Source: Saccharofermentans sp. (lineage in GTDB: Bacteria > Bacillota > Clostridia > Saccharofermentanales > Saccharofermentanaceae). From it: a DNA stretch of 46,191 bases. The notes under the pieces were generated by a model. It did no database searches, was not told the DNA's origin, and saw nothing but the letters and a program-made list of their open reading frames with translations. Location of the stretch: NCBI GenBank assembly GCA_024683485.1, contig JAIKYD010000080.1:1-46191 (forward strand), in the 5' to 3' direction. Each line of letters starts with the position of its first letter. Position 1 is the first letter of the stretch. Below, one piece after another: positions 23,303 through 31,672 of this stretch. The position numbers were made by a program, and so were the translations under genes.

Positions 23303-23874
23303 ATGTTGTTTGGAGATCCGTATGTTTACGTGGAATCTTTTGTTTGTCTCGAAAAAAGACTTGAGGATACCTTAAGCCAATTGATGGTCGGTGACGGCGA
23401 AGATAAAGATGTTCTGGTCAGGATCCATACTGCGGTCCATACTGCTGAGGAAGCGGTCGATCTTGCAGCTTGTATCAAAAATATAATTCCTAAAGCAAAG
23501 ATCCTGGGCACCAGTACATCTGCGGTCATAAGTGAAGGAAAAATGATCCATGAGAAGCAGGATGATGAGCGAAGAGGAATTCCTTGAGATCAGCCGTATG
23601 ATCGTGATCCATTTTCGAAAACGGAATAATGCTATATACCGATCCAAACAGGTTTATCTATGATTTCTCGAGACTTCAGGGCACGATGAACGAATATCTG
23701 AAAGCAAGCCATGTCAGTGCAATGAACAACAGGCTGTTTACTCTGATGAAAGACAAGGTCATTCAGTTTATCGGTGTCCAGACGAGGATCGACACCGAAA
23801 TACATGAACTGGATCAGCACAGAAACGGAGTAAAGGTTGAAGGCAGCGGAAAATCCGTCGGTATAAAAGATTAA
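23303..23874 (+). pseudogene. Decayed FIST-domain signalling gene, two fragments in different frames
   Basis: Two short frames lie close together. The first (23303-23587) encodes DVLVRIHTAVHTAEEAVDLAA then IPKAKILGTSTSAVISEGKMI, which resembles the start of a FIST_N sensory domain as found at the N-terminus of diguanylate cyclases or chemoreceptors. It then runs into a stop. The second (23629-23874, different frame) encodes a helical stretch with SAMNNRLFTLMKDKVIQFIGVQTRIDTEI, of the type seen in linkers of signalling proteins. No catalytic domain follows. I read this as the truncated and frame-disrupted remains of a longer gene; two independent small proteins are possible, though neither start has a good ribosome site. 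Confidence 0.5.
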
Positions 23875-23892
23875 TTGCGTTGTCCGTAACTC

Positions 23893-23920
23893 CTCACAAA
23901 TCTTTAATATCTGATATAAT
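23893..23920 (+). promoter_or_regulatory. Promoter of the FecR-domain gene
   Basis: A perfect TATAAT (23915-23920) lies 16 bp after CTCACA (23893-23898), a 4/6 match to the -35 consensus. A GGGAAGGGA ribosome site follows before the TTG start. Confidence 0.45.
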
Positions 23921-23957
23921 AGTCAATTATTTTGCATAAGACAGGGAAGGGATAATT

Positions 23958-25427
23958 TTGGCCTTTGATTCATTTCCCGTGAAATTGACTCTCGGGATGA
24001 AGATCATTTATTCGATTGTAGCGGTTGGCATTATTGCAGCCGTTATTATTGGCATTGTGATGTACAGTAACAGCAACAACGCTACATCCATGAGGATACA
24101 GCATGTTGAAGGTACTGTAACCATCGAGAGTTCCAAGGGCGGGACTAAACGTGCGCGGAACAAATCACGTTTCCAGACCGGTGATGCAGTGAGGACCGGG
24201 ATGGGCGGAATAGCCTCAATTGCATTAGATGACGGAAAGACAGTTACACTCGGTTCTGACAGCAGAGCTGAGTTTACGAAGAAGAATAATCAGATAGAAT
24301 TGAAGCTGACCAAAGGTGAACTGTTTTTTGAAGTAACGGAGCACCTTGAGGAAGGCGAGACTTTTGATATAAAGACATCTGCTATGTCTGCCGGTATTAA
24401 AGGAACATCCGGATACCTTTGCTGTGATGATATAAATGGTGATTCGCTGACTGTTACTGACGGTGTTGTAATTATCACGGCGACCGATCCCGGAACCGGC
24501 GAGAAGAAATATGCGGAGGTTCACGGGGGACAATGCGTATCCGTTAACAATTCTAATGATGGTACCGCCACAGGCATTGACCTGGTAGTTGTGGATGTGA
24601 CAGAGAACAGTGTTCCCGGATTTGCGCTTAGAATGCTTACCGAGAATCCGTCCCTGATGGACAGGGTATGTGAATATAACAACTGGAATCAGGAGACCAT
24701 ATCGATCCTTGCAGCTGAATATCTCGATTCAAAGGCAAAGGAGATAGCGGCAGCTGAAACAGCAGAGACTGTTCCGGAGGACACACTTGCTGCAACTCCT
24801 ACCAGTGCAGTTGTTCCGGCTTCGTCAACGGAAACTTCGTTAACTCCAACGTCCGCAGAGACAAAAACCTCAGATTCCGAAGCAACATCAACTCCGGCAT
24901 CCAGAGCAACTACTGCACCTGACCCAAGGGAGACAAACACGACGGATGCAAAAGCAACCAATTCACCTGTTCCCAAGGCGACAAATACTCCTGCATCAAG
25001 AGCGACGAACACTCCGGCTTCAAAGGCTACTAACACACCAGCATCGCGTGCAACCTCATCTCCGACACCGAGGCCGACAGCAACTTCCAAGCCTGTTATG
25101 ACCTCGACACCGAAGCCAACGTCAACGCCTAAGCCTTCTGCAACACCGACTCCCAGACCTACGGCTACGCCTACACCAGAACCGACTGCAACGCCAGTTC
25201 CGACTGATACACCTGTACCTACACCTACGGATATTCCGGAGCCAACGGAAACGCCAGAGCCAACTCCGACCGAGGCACCGGAACCTACGGAGGAACCTGA
25301 ACCTACTCCGACGGAAGAACCCGAGCCGACAGAAGAACCTGAACCAACAGAAGAACCTGAACCGGAGCCTGTTGAGGATGATGACCAGATTGATGGTGAT
25401 GGTTCTGATGAAGAATCGGATGATTGA
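23958..25427 (+). CDS. FecR-domain membrane-anchored protein with long Thr/Pro/Glu tail
   Basis: A 489-residue protein. The start is TTG 23958, supported by GGGAAGGGA about 6-8 bases upstream. A single signal-anchor segment lies at about residues 16-36. The FecR-like domain (about 45-190) shows VEGTVTI, RFQTGDAVRTGMGGIASIALDDGKTVTLGSDS and KGELFFEV...FDIKTSAMSAGIKGT. A helical part covers about 215-265. The last 200 or so residues are low complexity: eight 8-residue units (ATNTPASR/K type), then TPTP and PEPTEEPEP repeats ending in Asp/Glu. There is no LPxTG sorting signal, so it is probably held by the N-terminal anchor with the tail reaching into or through the wall. No partner sigma factor is encoded nearby. 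Confidence 0.87.
   Translation: MAFDSFPVKLTLGMKIIYSIVAVGIIAAVIIGIVMYSNSNNATSMRIQHVEGTVTIESSKGGTKRARNKSRFQTGDAVRTGMGGIASIALDDGKTVTLGSDSRAEFTKKNNQIELKLTKGELFFEVTEHLEEGETFDIKTSAMSAGIKGTSGYLCCDDINGDSLTVTDGVVIITATDPGTGEKKYAEVHGGQCVSVNNSNDGTATGIDLVVVDVTENSVPGFALRMLTENPSLMDRVCEYNNWNQETISILAAEYLDSKAKEIAAAETAETVPEDTLAATPTSAVVPASSTETSLTPTSAETKTSDSEATSTPASRATTAPDPRETNTTDAKATNSPVPKATNTPASRATNTPASKATNTPASRATSSPTPRPTATSKPVMTSTPKPTSTPKPSATPTPRPTATPTPEPTATPVPTDTPVPTPTDIPEPTETPEPTPTEAPEPTEEPEPTPTEEPEPTEEPEPTEEPEPEPVEDDDQIDGDGSDEESDD
24882..25073 (+). repeat. Eight degenerate 24-bp tandem repeats coding for ATNTPASR-type units
   Basis: Eight 24-bp units in frame encode ATSTPASR, ATTAPDPR, ETNTTDAK, ATNSPVPK, ATNTPASR, ATNTPASK, ATNTPASR and ATSSPTPR. 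Synonymous codons differ between units, so the protein pattern is conserved more than the DNA. This suggests old duplications kept by selection, not recent slippage. Confidence 0.85.
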
Positions 25428-25452
25428 TATTTCCGGGTATAAAAGGCATCAA

Positions 25453-25481
25453 TTGTAAAATAATATTTACTACTGTATAAT
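25453..25481 (+). promoter_or_regulatory. Promoter of the 25571 zinc-ribbon gene
   Basis: TTGTAA (25453-25458) and TATAAT (25476-25481) are separated by exactly 17 bp. The transcript would have a leader of about 80 bases and an AGGAGG site just before the ATG. Confidence 0.6.
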
Positions 25482-25570
25482 CGTTTCATTAGTTGATCTG
25501 TGTTGATGCAGATGTTCATGAACATAGATCCGAATAAGGAATCAAGGATAGATTATTCAGGAGGTAAGTT

Positions 25571-26257
25571 ATGGCATATTGCAGAAAATGCGGTGCCGTT
25601 ATGGCAGACGATGACCACATCTGTTCCAAGTGCGGAACACAGATCTTTTCAGGTGAAGCTAAACTCGACAAGTCAGGACTGATCGGTAAACTTGAGCGCT
25701 ATAAGCAGCTTTTGGGTGAGTGTGAAGAACTCACAACCATGATCAAGCCGCAGAGTGATTTCCCTTCATTGGAAGAAACAAGTTTTAAGAAGAGAACATT
25801 CATAAAATACTTCTGGCCGTTTATCATTGCGGCGGCAGTCGTTTTTTATCTTGTTTATATGCTCTCGACATTCATTACGATGTCTTCCATGTACTCTAGT
25901 TACAGTTCTCAGGTTTCCGCATCGACCCTTTTGGGTGATTCTTTTGCCGGCTTGATCGTGGCACTTATTGTTGCCGCTGCGATCATTTTCTTCGGTGTTA
26001 AGATCTCCAAGAGAAAGCAAGAGGATTTTAACAGCAATGCCGATTATATGAACAGGCAGTCTATGGATAAGTACCGCCAAGGTGTTCAGAACCAGAAGAT
26101 GATCGACATTTTCCAGGAGAATATCGCTGAGATGCATAAGTATGAATCTCTCGTTCCCGAGAAGTACCGCACATCATCCCTGGTAGGTGAGATCATCAGC
26201 ATCCTCAATGACGACAGGGCGCAGACTGTTGAGGAAGCCTGCACAATGCTGAGCTGA
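25571..26257 (+). CDS. Zinc-ribbon membrane protein, function unknown
   Basis: A 228-residue protein. An N-terminal zinc ribbon (C5-x2-C8 and C19-x2-C22, the zinc_ribbon_2 pattern YCRKCG...CSKCG) is followed by a charged linker and two transmembrane segments at about residues 77-100 and 120-142. A helical cytoplasmic C-terminal region (about 150-228) has a coiled look. A strong AGGAGG lies upstream. It is one of three zinc-ribbon membrane proteins in this window and ends at a strong terminator. No specific role can be assigned. Confidence 0.85.
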   Translation: MAYCRKCGAVMADDDHICSKCGTQIFSGEAKLDKSGLIGKLERYKQLLGECEELTTMIKPQSDFPSLEETSFKKRTFIKYFWPFIIAAAVVFYLVYMLSTFITMSSMYSSYSSQVSASTLLGDSFAGLIVALIVAAAIIFFGVKISKRKQEDFNSNADYMNRQSMDKYRQGVQNQKMIDIFQENIAEMHKYESLVPEKYRTSSLVGEIISILNDDRAQTVEEACTMLS

Positions 26258-26281
26258 TACATCAATTAGTCAGAAAACCTA

Positions 26282-26317
26282 TAGAGACTGTCCCGGCGGG
26301 ATGGTCTCTATTTTTTT
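26282..26317 (+). terminator. Rho-independent terminator after the zinc-ribbon gene
   Basis: A 13-bp stem (26282-26294 with 26298-26310, two G-U pairs) with a GGC loop is followed by seven T. Strong. Confidence 0.92.
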
Positions 26318-26476
26318 ATATTCTTTTGGTTGTTCGGATTATCCTTGGGGATAGTGTTTGGTTACTGATCTGCTTTCCCATATACACCCGTTTTATTGCT
26401 TTGTATATTGTGAGATTTGCGCGTTTCATAATTCGCGAAATGATGTAAAATCTACCCTTGGTCAGTGGAGGGAAAG

Positions 26477-27664
26477 ATGCAGAAGATAACAGACAGCATT
26501 AAGAATAATGCGATCCTGTATATATCAGGATTGCTCGCTCTTATATCCTGTTTTATCGTGAAGCCGGATGCCAAGTATCTTGAATACATTAATGTCAGGG
26601 TGCTTGCTATTCTCTTCGGACTTATGCTGATTGTTGCAGCGCTGGGTCACATCGGCACGTTTGATATCCTTACGAATAAACTTCTTGCCAGGGTAAAGAC
26701 GTACAGGAGCATCAGTCTCCTTATGTCACTTATGGCTTTCTTTATGAGCATGTTCCTTACAAACGATGTGTCGCTCGTGACACTTGTTCCTTTTGCGATA
26801 ATGGTACTTGCTCCATTTGGCGAGAACAGAAAACTGATGTTCACGCTGATAATCATGACGGTAGCTGCAAACCTTGGAAGCATGCTCACGCCGATCGGCA
26901 ATCCGCAGAACCTTTATCTGTACGATAACTACAAGATACCGCTTCCTGAATTTCTGCTTCTTATGCTTCCGTATTCCGCACTCTCACTTTTGCTTATCGT
27001 GGCACTGACATTCATTTTGATAAAAGGCTCATCTGAATTGCCGGGGGCTTCAAAAGGAGAGATCAAAAAGCTTTCAACCGTGAAGCTGATAATCTACATT
27101 GCATTGTTCGTGCTCAACATACTGACGGTTATCGGTTACATCCATTTTCTGATATCGCTTGCAGTCACTGTTGCAGCAATGCTCATCATGGACCGCAAGT
27201 CGTTCAAAAAGGCGGATTACAATCTGCTTCTTACATTTGTTTTCTTCTTTGTTCTGATAGGAAACATCGGACGTATCGATGAAATAACGGGTGCACTGTC
27301 AGGACTTGTATCAAGCTATCCTGTTCCTGCTGCGATCCTTTCATCGCAGATAATAAGCAACGTGCCTGCGGCAATGCTTCTGTCTGCATTTACTGAAGAC
27401 GGACAGTCACTGATAATTGGAACAAATCTCGGAGGTCTCGGTACGCTTATAGCAAGCATGGCAAGCCTGATCACATACAGATTCCATGCATTTTTCGCGA
27501 AGGAACAAAAGGAAAAGAACGGCACAAAACAGGACAGTTATATTGCAAGCTTTACCGTTATCAACGTCATTATGCTTGTTATTCTATTTGGATTGTATTT
27601 GATTCTGAATCAGACCATTTTCCCGTTTTCGACTCTGACTGCGATCTGCCAATCGTCTTCGTAA
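26477..27664 (+). CDS. ArsB/NhaD/SLC13-type (ion transporter superfamily) permease
   Basis: A 395-residue polytopic protein with about ten transmembrane segments. ATG 26477 is preferred over GTG 26465 because GGAGG (26467-26471) fits only the former. Two inverted halves are visible. The first contains FLTNDVSLVTLVPF and ANLGSMLTPIGNPQNLYL; the second, IISNVPAAMLLSAF and GTNLGGLGTLIASMASLI. These N-D/N-V-P and G-x-P/G-G-L re-entrant motifs are typical of the citrate/arsenite/sodium-proton superfamily. The substrate is unknown: dicarboxylates, arsenite or sodium are all possible, and no ars genes lie nearby. The last 52 bases overlap a minus-strand gene remnant, so the natural C-terminus could have been altered. 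Confidence 0.85.
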   Translation: MQKITDSIKNNAILYISGLLALISCFIVKPDAKYLEYINVRVLAILFGLMLIVAALGHIGTFDILTNKLLARVKTYRSISLLMSLMAFFMSMFLTNDVSLVTLVPFAIMVLAPFGENRKLMFTLIIMTVAANLGSMLTPIGNPQNLYLYDNYKIPLPEFLLLMLPYSALSLLLIVALTFILIKGSSELPGASKGEIKKLSTVKLIIYIALFVLNILTVIGYIHFLISLAVTVAAMLIMDRKSFKKADYNLLLTFVFFFVLIGNIGRIDEITGALSGLVSSYPVPAAILSSQIISNVPAAMLLSAFTEDGQSLIIGTNLGGLGTLIASMASLITYRFHAFFAKEQKEKNGTKQDSYIASFTVINVIMLVILFGLYLILNQTIFPFSTLTAICQSSS

Positions 27665-27807
27665 ACTATTTCGCCTACAAAGTTGGTATATACAATATCA
27701 TAAGGCTTATTGTATTTGTCGAGCAGGGCTATGGCAGGTTTAAGCTTTTCGTACATCTCACCTGTGGTCTCACATTTGAAGAAAGTGATCGCTTTCCCTC
27801 ATGGCAT
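27610..27807 (-). pseudogene. Remnant of a small minus-strand gene
   Basis: On the minus strand an open stretch runs from 27798 to a TGA at 27612-27610. It encodes about 62 residues with protein-like composition, including KAITFFKCETTGEMYEKLKP, then ALLDKYNKPYDIVYTNFVG and EDDWQIAVRVENGKMV. A possible ATG at 27807-27805 is followed two codons later by TGA (27801-27799), so the frame has no usable start at its 5' end. ATG near GEMYEK would give a 48-residue product with a poor ribosome site. I do not recognise the family. Confidence 0.4.
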
Positions 27808-27833
27808 GATCTGCCTGTTTTCTGATAATTCCC

Positions 27834-27875
27834 GAAAATTAAAACGGGGCATTTCATATGATCTGAGATGCCCCG
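27834..27875 (-). terminator. Terminator of the uxuA-uxuB-gntR operon
   Basis: The stem CGGGGCAT (27845-27852) / ATGCCCCG (27868-27875) is followed, on the minus strand, by TTTTAATTTT. It lies 26 bp after the stop codon of the GntR gene. Confidence 0.8.
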
Positions 27876-27900
27876 GTAAGTAATTAAATCGGTTTCCGGA

Positions 27901-28575
27901 TCACTCCGTAATATATTCGCTGTATGATTTCTTGATGATGTCCCAGTCGAGATCGAATCTTGACATGTGCTTTGCAAAAGCTGCGTCAACAGCAGTCTTG
28001 TCGTGGGCAGCGATCGCATCGGCGATAGCCTTGTGATCTGATACGAGTTTAACGTCTTTTATAGTCTTGAGAGACAACGATCTGACTCTGTCGAAATGAA
28101 GGCTCATAAGTCCAACCATGTAGAAGCACTGCATCTTGTTGCAGGCAACGTAGATCTTCTTATGGAACTCATTGTCGAGATCCAGGAATTTAGGCGGATC
28201 GTTCTCGATATAGAACTGCTGAAGCTTTATGTTTGCATAGAGTTCCTGAATGTCCTGTTCGGTTGCAACATCGCAGGCTTCACGGAGAAGAGCACCCTCA
28301 ACGGCTATACGGAGGAATCTTGATTCTTTAATGAGTTCGTAATCGATAAGGGAAACACTGCAGCCCTTCTGGGGAAGGATATTTACGATCTTCGATTTTG
28401 ATAATTCGAGGAATGCCTCGTGAACGGGAGTTCTTGAGATACCGAGCTGTGTGGCGATCTCCTGTTCTCCGATAAGGCTTCCGGGTTTGATTTCCATGTT
28501 GATGATATTATCTTTAACGATACGGAAAGCATATTCGCGGTTGGGTTCGAATGTGTTTTTTGGTGTGATGATCAT
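27901..28575 (-). CDS. GntR-family (FadR/FCD subgroup) transcriptional regulator of hexuronate genes
   Basis: A 224-residue regulator. The N-terminal winged helix (about residues 12-75) shows EYAFRIVKDNIINMEIKPGSLIGEQEIATQLGISRTPVHEAFLEL, the GntR signature. The C-terminal all-helical FCD domain (about 85-215) has conserved ligand-binding helices with D..FH and H..I..A..A.D. It is the last gene of the uxuA-uxuB-gntR operon, with an AAAGGGG ribosome site. FCD regulators such as UxuR, ExuR and KdgR-like proteins usually repress sugar-acid genes and are released by a pathway intermediate. A palindrome covering the -10 of this operon and related sites at other promoters of the locus are its likely operators. 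Confidence 0.9.
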   Translation of the reverse strand: MIITPKNTFEPNREYAFRIVKDNIINMEIKPGSLIGEQEIATQLGISRTPVHEAFLELSKSKIVNILPQKGCSVSLIDYELIKESRFLRIAVEGALLREACDVATEQDIQELYANIKLQQFYIENDPPKFLDLDNEFHKKIYVACNKMQCFYMVGLMSLHFDRVRSLSLKTIKDVKLVSDHKAIADAIAAHDKTAVDAAFAKHMSRFDLDWDIIKKSYSEYITE

Positions 28576-28651
28576 TATAGAAATCCCCTTTGATATCGAA
28601 AATCTATAAAGAAACTAACATAAAAGATAATTTATGTCTACTTCTTACATA

Positions 28652-30274
28652 CTAATTGGCAATGGCGGCATGAAGTGTTTTTCTTACCGCGCCGTTCTCC
28701 TTTATCAGGTCATCAAGATACTGTTCGATCACAGGTGTCAGTCCTGTCTTGTTTATGTCTGTTCCGAATACCGTCGCGTTGGAAAGTATGCGTGACAGTT
28801 TTCCCTTTACACTTTCTTTCATGCCGTAACTGATACCGGCTTCGCGAAGTTCTTTCTGGAATAATCCGGCCATCGGATCCGGGCTTATCTCAAACGCATT
28901 TCCGTTATCGTCAACTGCGAGAAGATATCTGAGCCAGCCTGCTATAACGAGAGGTATAAGTTTGAGTTCAGAAAGTCTTTCCGGCTGATCGTTCATGTAT
29001 GAATTCAGTGTTATTCCGAATCTGATAGGCAGCTTCTGGCTTGTGTCAGTAGCGATCCTCTGGGGTGTGTCAGGGAGGAAAGGATTAGGGAATCTCTCTT
29101 CGAGTACCTGCTTGAGAAATGCTTCCGGATTCAATATTTTCGGATCGCACACAACAGGAAGGCATTCCTCGTAACCCATTCTGGTGACAAGCGTTCTTAA
29201 ATCTTCATCGTTCATCTCATCAGATATCTTGTTAAATCCCAGAAGGCATCCGAAGATCGCAAGTGAAGTATGAAGCGGATTAAGGCAAGCTGTGACCTTC
29301 ATTCTCTCGGCCTTGTCAACGGTATCCCTGTCAGTAATGATCACTCCGCCTTTCTCGAGCGCAGGTCTTCCGTTGGGGAAGAGGTCTTCAACGACCAGAT
29401 ACTCAGGAACTTCCGCATTTACGAAAGGTGCCGCGAAGACTCCTGTAGTCGTTCTCACGCTCTTGAGATTACCGATGCCCAGACCGGTAAGTTTGTTCAG
29501 GATCTCGTCTGAAGGTCTTGGTGTGATCTTATCGATCATGCTCCAGGGGAAAGCAATTCGGGACGGATCTTTCACATAATCTCGAAAAGATTCACCGACA
29601 AAACCCTTAGAGGTCCAGGCATCGATTATCTCTAATACAGATGATTTAAGTATGTCTCCATTATGGCTGCAGTTATCCATGCTGACCAAAGCAAGAGGAT
29701 ATCCGCCTGCATTGAATCTCTCGAGAAGAAGAGCGGCAATAAAGCCCATGCAGGTGAGTGGATGCGAAGGACCATTCTCCATATCCTTTGCAGCGGCTTC
29801 ATACAGATTGCCGTCAGCATCTCTTAACGCGTATCCCTTCTCTGTGATCGTGAAGGAGATGATCTGAAGGGAAGGGTTCCTTGCTATCTCATTCAGCCTG
29901 TTAATCTTATCTTGAAGGTCATAGTTGGCAGCGATCGCTTCGGTGATATTGCCGATGATCTCATAGCCTGTGTTTCCGTCAGGTCTGAGATCACAGATGA
30001 TCGACAGATTATCGAACGGTTTATAAACGCGCTCGAAATTCTCATAATCCTGCGTTCCGCATACGATTATGCCGGTATCAGTCAATCCCTGATTGAGAAG
30101 CCGCTGGTTGATCCTCGCGATGAAAGCACGGAAAATATTACCGCCGCCGACATGAAGCCATGTGGGATTTTCCGTAGTGGCTTTTATACAGGCATCGATG
30201 TCATACTGCGGAAGAACTACATTAATGCTGTTCCAAAATTCTTTGTTGCTGAGATTCTCTTTAGACAGATCCAT
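28652..30274 (-). CDS. uxuB: D-fructuronate reductase / mannitol dehydrogenase family (UxuB)
   Basis: A 540-residue NAD-dependent polyol/aldonate dehydrogenase of the long-chain mannitol dehydrogenase family. The N-terminal dinucleotide-binding part has WLHVGGGNIFRAF. Later motifs are SFTITEKGY, LVSMDNCSHNG, FPWSMIDKITPRPSD and the catalytic lysine/histidine-type segment VTACLNPLHTSLAIFG. It interconverts D-fructuronate and D-mannonate, the second step after glucuronate isomerase. AAAGGA lies before the ATG. Tagaturonate reductase (UxaB) belongs to the same family, but the adjacent mannonate dehydratase favours UxuB. Confidence 0.93.
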   Translation of the reverse strand: MDLSKENLSNKEFWNSINVVLPQYDIDACIKATTENPTWLHVGGGNIFRAFIARINQRLLNQGLTDTGIIVCGTQDYENFERVYKPFDNLSIICDLRPDGNTGYEIIGNITEAIAANYDLQDKINRLNEIARNPSLQIISFTITEKGYALRDADGNLYEAAAKDMENGPSHPLTCMGFIAALLLERFNAGGYPLALVSMDNCSHNGDILKSSVLEIIDAWTSKGFVGESFRDYVKDPSRIAFPWSMIDKITPRPSDEILNKLTGLGIGNLKSVRTTTGVFAAPFVNAEVPEYLVVEDLFPNGRPALEKGGVIITDRDTVDKAERMKVTACLNPLHTSLAIFGCLLGFNKISDEMNDEDLRTLVTRMGYEECLPVVCDPKILNPEAFLKQVLEERFPNPFLPDTPQRIATDTSQKLPIRFGITLNSYMNDQPERLSELKLIPLVIAGWLRYLLAVDDNGNAFEISPDPMAGLFQKELREAGISYGMKESVKGKLSRILSNATVFGTDINKTGLTPVIEQYLDDLIKENGAVRKTLHAAIAN

Positions 30275-30308
30275 GGTCGTGATTCCTTTCGATGTCCCCC
30301 TTTATTAC

Positions 30309-30350
30309 AAAACCGATAACCTTATAAATGACTATAAGATTATCGGTTTT
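30309..30350 (-). other. Long hairpin between uxuA and uxuB
   Basis: An 18-bp stem with one mismatch: AAAACCGATAACCTTATA (30309-30326) pairs with TATAAGATTATCGGTTTT (30333-30350), around the loop AATGAC. On the minus-strand transcript the right-hand T-run follows the stem. It could act as a leaky intercistronic terminator or as an RNA-processing or stability element that makes uxuA exceed uxuB-gntR. Confidence 0.75.
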
Positions 30351-30389
30351 GCGGGCAACGGGAGGAGGTATTGCCTTATGAAAACAAAA

Positions 30390-31463
30390 TCATTTACAGA
30401 GTTTAGTAACGGCTTCCCATAAACCGTTGATGTACGTTGCACCCAGAGCACGGTCATAAAGACCATATCCGGGTCTTCCTACTTCATCCCATATCATGCG
30501 GCCGTGGTCAGGACGGATATATCCGTCAAAACCGTTCTCGTAAAGAGCTTTAACGATTGCGAGCATATCAAGATCTCCGCATGAGGAAAGATGAGCTGAT
30601 TCGTGGAAATCAGTCTCTGATTCATGCTTGACGTTTCTTAAGTGAACGAAATGAACTTTTCCCATGGGAGTGAATGTCTTAGCGATGTCAACAACATCGT
30701 TATGGATACCTGCACCAAGGCTTCCGGTGCAAAGTGTAAGACCGTTTCTCTTTGACTCATTGAGATTCAGATATGTGTTAATGGATTCCTTGCTGTTAAC
30801 AACCTTTGGCAGATTGAAAAGCGGGAACGGAGGATCGTCAGGATGTACTGCGAAATTGATATCGAGTTCTTCTGCCGCAGGAATTACTGCATCGAGGAAA
30901 TACTTGATGTTGCTGAAGTATTCTTCGGAAGAAACATTCTGATAGAACTTGATGTCTTCTGCCATCTGGGCGAATCTCTCAGGTTCCCATCCGGGAAGAC
31001 TGAAATTGTTGGAGCCGTCGATCATGGAAGAAGTGATCTTATCCAAAGTAAGCTGAACGGCAACATCATGGCTGTATGCCATAGCAGAACTTCCGTCAGA
31101 CAGAACCTTCGCAAGCTCACTTCTGTACCAGTCCATAACAGGCATGAAATTGTAACAGATGCACTTGACTCCGGCCTTGGAAAGATTCTTCATTGATTCG
31201 ATATAGTTATCGATCAACATATCCCGGGAAGGGAGGCCCTTCTTTATATCTTCGTGAATGTTAAGACTCTCAATTACTTCCATCTCAAGCCCGTAGGAGT
31301 TGATCTCATCTTTAACAAGATTGATCTCGTCCATGGACCAGACATCGCCGACCGGTATCCTTGTCAGATGTGTGGCAACACCGCTGACACCCGGGATCTG
31401 TCTGATCTGCTTCAACGTGACGCTGTCATCGCCGTACGGGAACCACCGCAAAACCAATTTCAT
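30390..31463 (-). CDS. uxuA: Mannonate dehydratase (UxuA)
   Basis: A 357-residue enzyme of the UxuA TIM-barrel family, starting at ATG 31463 (MKLVLRWFPYGDDSV); a start 15 bases further up is less likely. Landmarks are VATHLTRIPVGDVW, ICYNFMPVMDW, FAVHPDDPP, LTLCTGSLGAG, FVHLRNVKH, FHESAHLSSCGDLDM and YIRPDHGRMIW. The H, C, H and D residues in these motifs are the metal ligands of characterised UxuA. It dehydrates D-mannonate to 2-keto-3-deoxy-D-gluconate. It is the first gene of the minus-strand operon, downstream of a consensus promoter covered by a palindrome. Confidence 0.96.
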   Translation of the reverse strand: MKLVLRWFPYGDDSVTLKQIRQIPGVSGVATHLTRIPVGDVWSMDEINLVKDEINSYGLEMEVIESLNIHEDIKKGLPSRDMLIDNYIESMKNLSKAGVKCICYNFMPVMDWYRSELAKVLSDGSSAMAYSHDVAVQLTLDKITSSMIDGSNNFSLPGWEPERFAQMAEDIKFYQNVSSEEYFSNIKYFLDAVIPAAEELDINFAVHPDDPPFPLFNLPKVVNSKESINTYLNLNESKRNGLTLCTGSLGAGIHNDVVDIAKTFTPMGKVHFVHLRNVKHESETDFHESAHLSSCGDLDMLAIVKALYENGFDGYIRPDHGRMIWDEVGRPGYGLYDRALGATYINGLWEAVTKLCK

Positions 31464-31532
31464 ATGCACTATTACCACCGAAATAAAACTGAAAAGAGAA
31501 TGGTGAGATAATACTCAATTCTCATTCTGTCC

Positions 31533-31564
31533 ACTAGTATACTAGTAGGCTTGAATTGTGTCAA
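31533..31564 (-). promoter_or_regulatory. uxuA promoter with palindromic operator over the -10 (site A)
   Basis: On the minus strand TTGACA (31564-31559), 17 bp, TATACT (31541-31536) is a near-perfect sigma-A promoter. The perfect 14-bp palindrome ACTAGTATACTAGT (31533-31546) covers the whole -10. This is the arrangement of a repressor operator. Its half-site recurs at three other promoters in the locus. Confidence 0.85.
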
Positions 31565-31672
31565 TAGATTGTGACATATAGAATGTTAACTCTAAAACCA
31601 AAGCGAAAATACCCCTCAAAATACAGTAAAACACGGGATATTCTATGAAAAAGGAAATGTAATGGGATCAGT

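Noticed and set aside
24689..25525. Minus-strand open frame of 278 codons rich in VGSGSSVG
   Set aside because: It is the mirror of the Pro/Thr/Glu-rich repeats of the FecR-domain gene. Repetitive codons keep the opposite frame open; no ribosome site or domain is seen.
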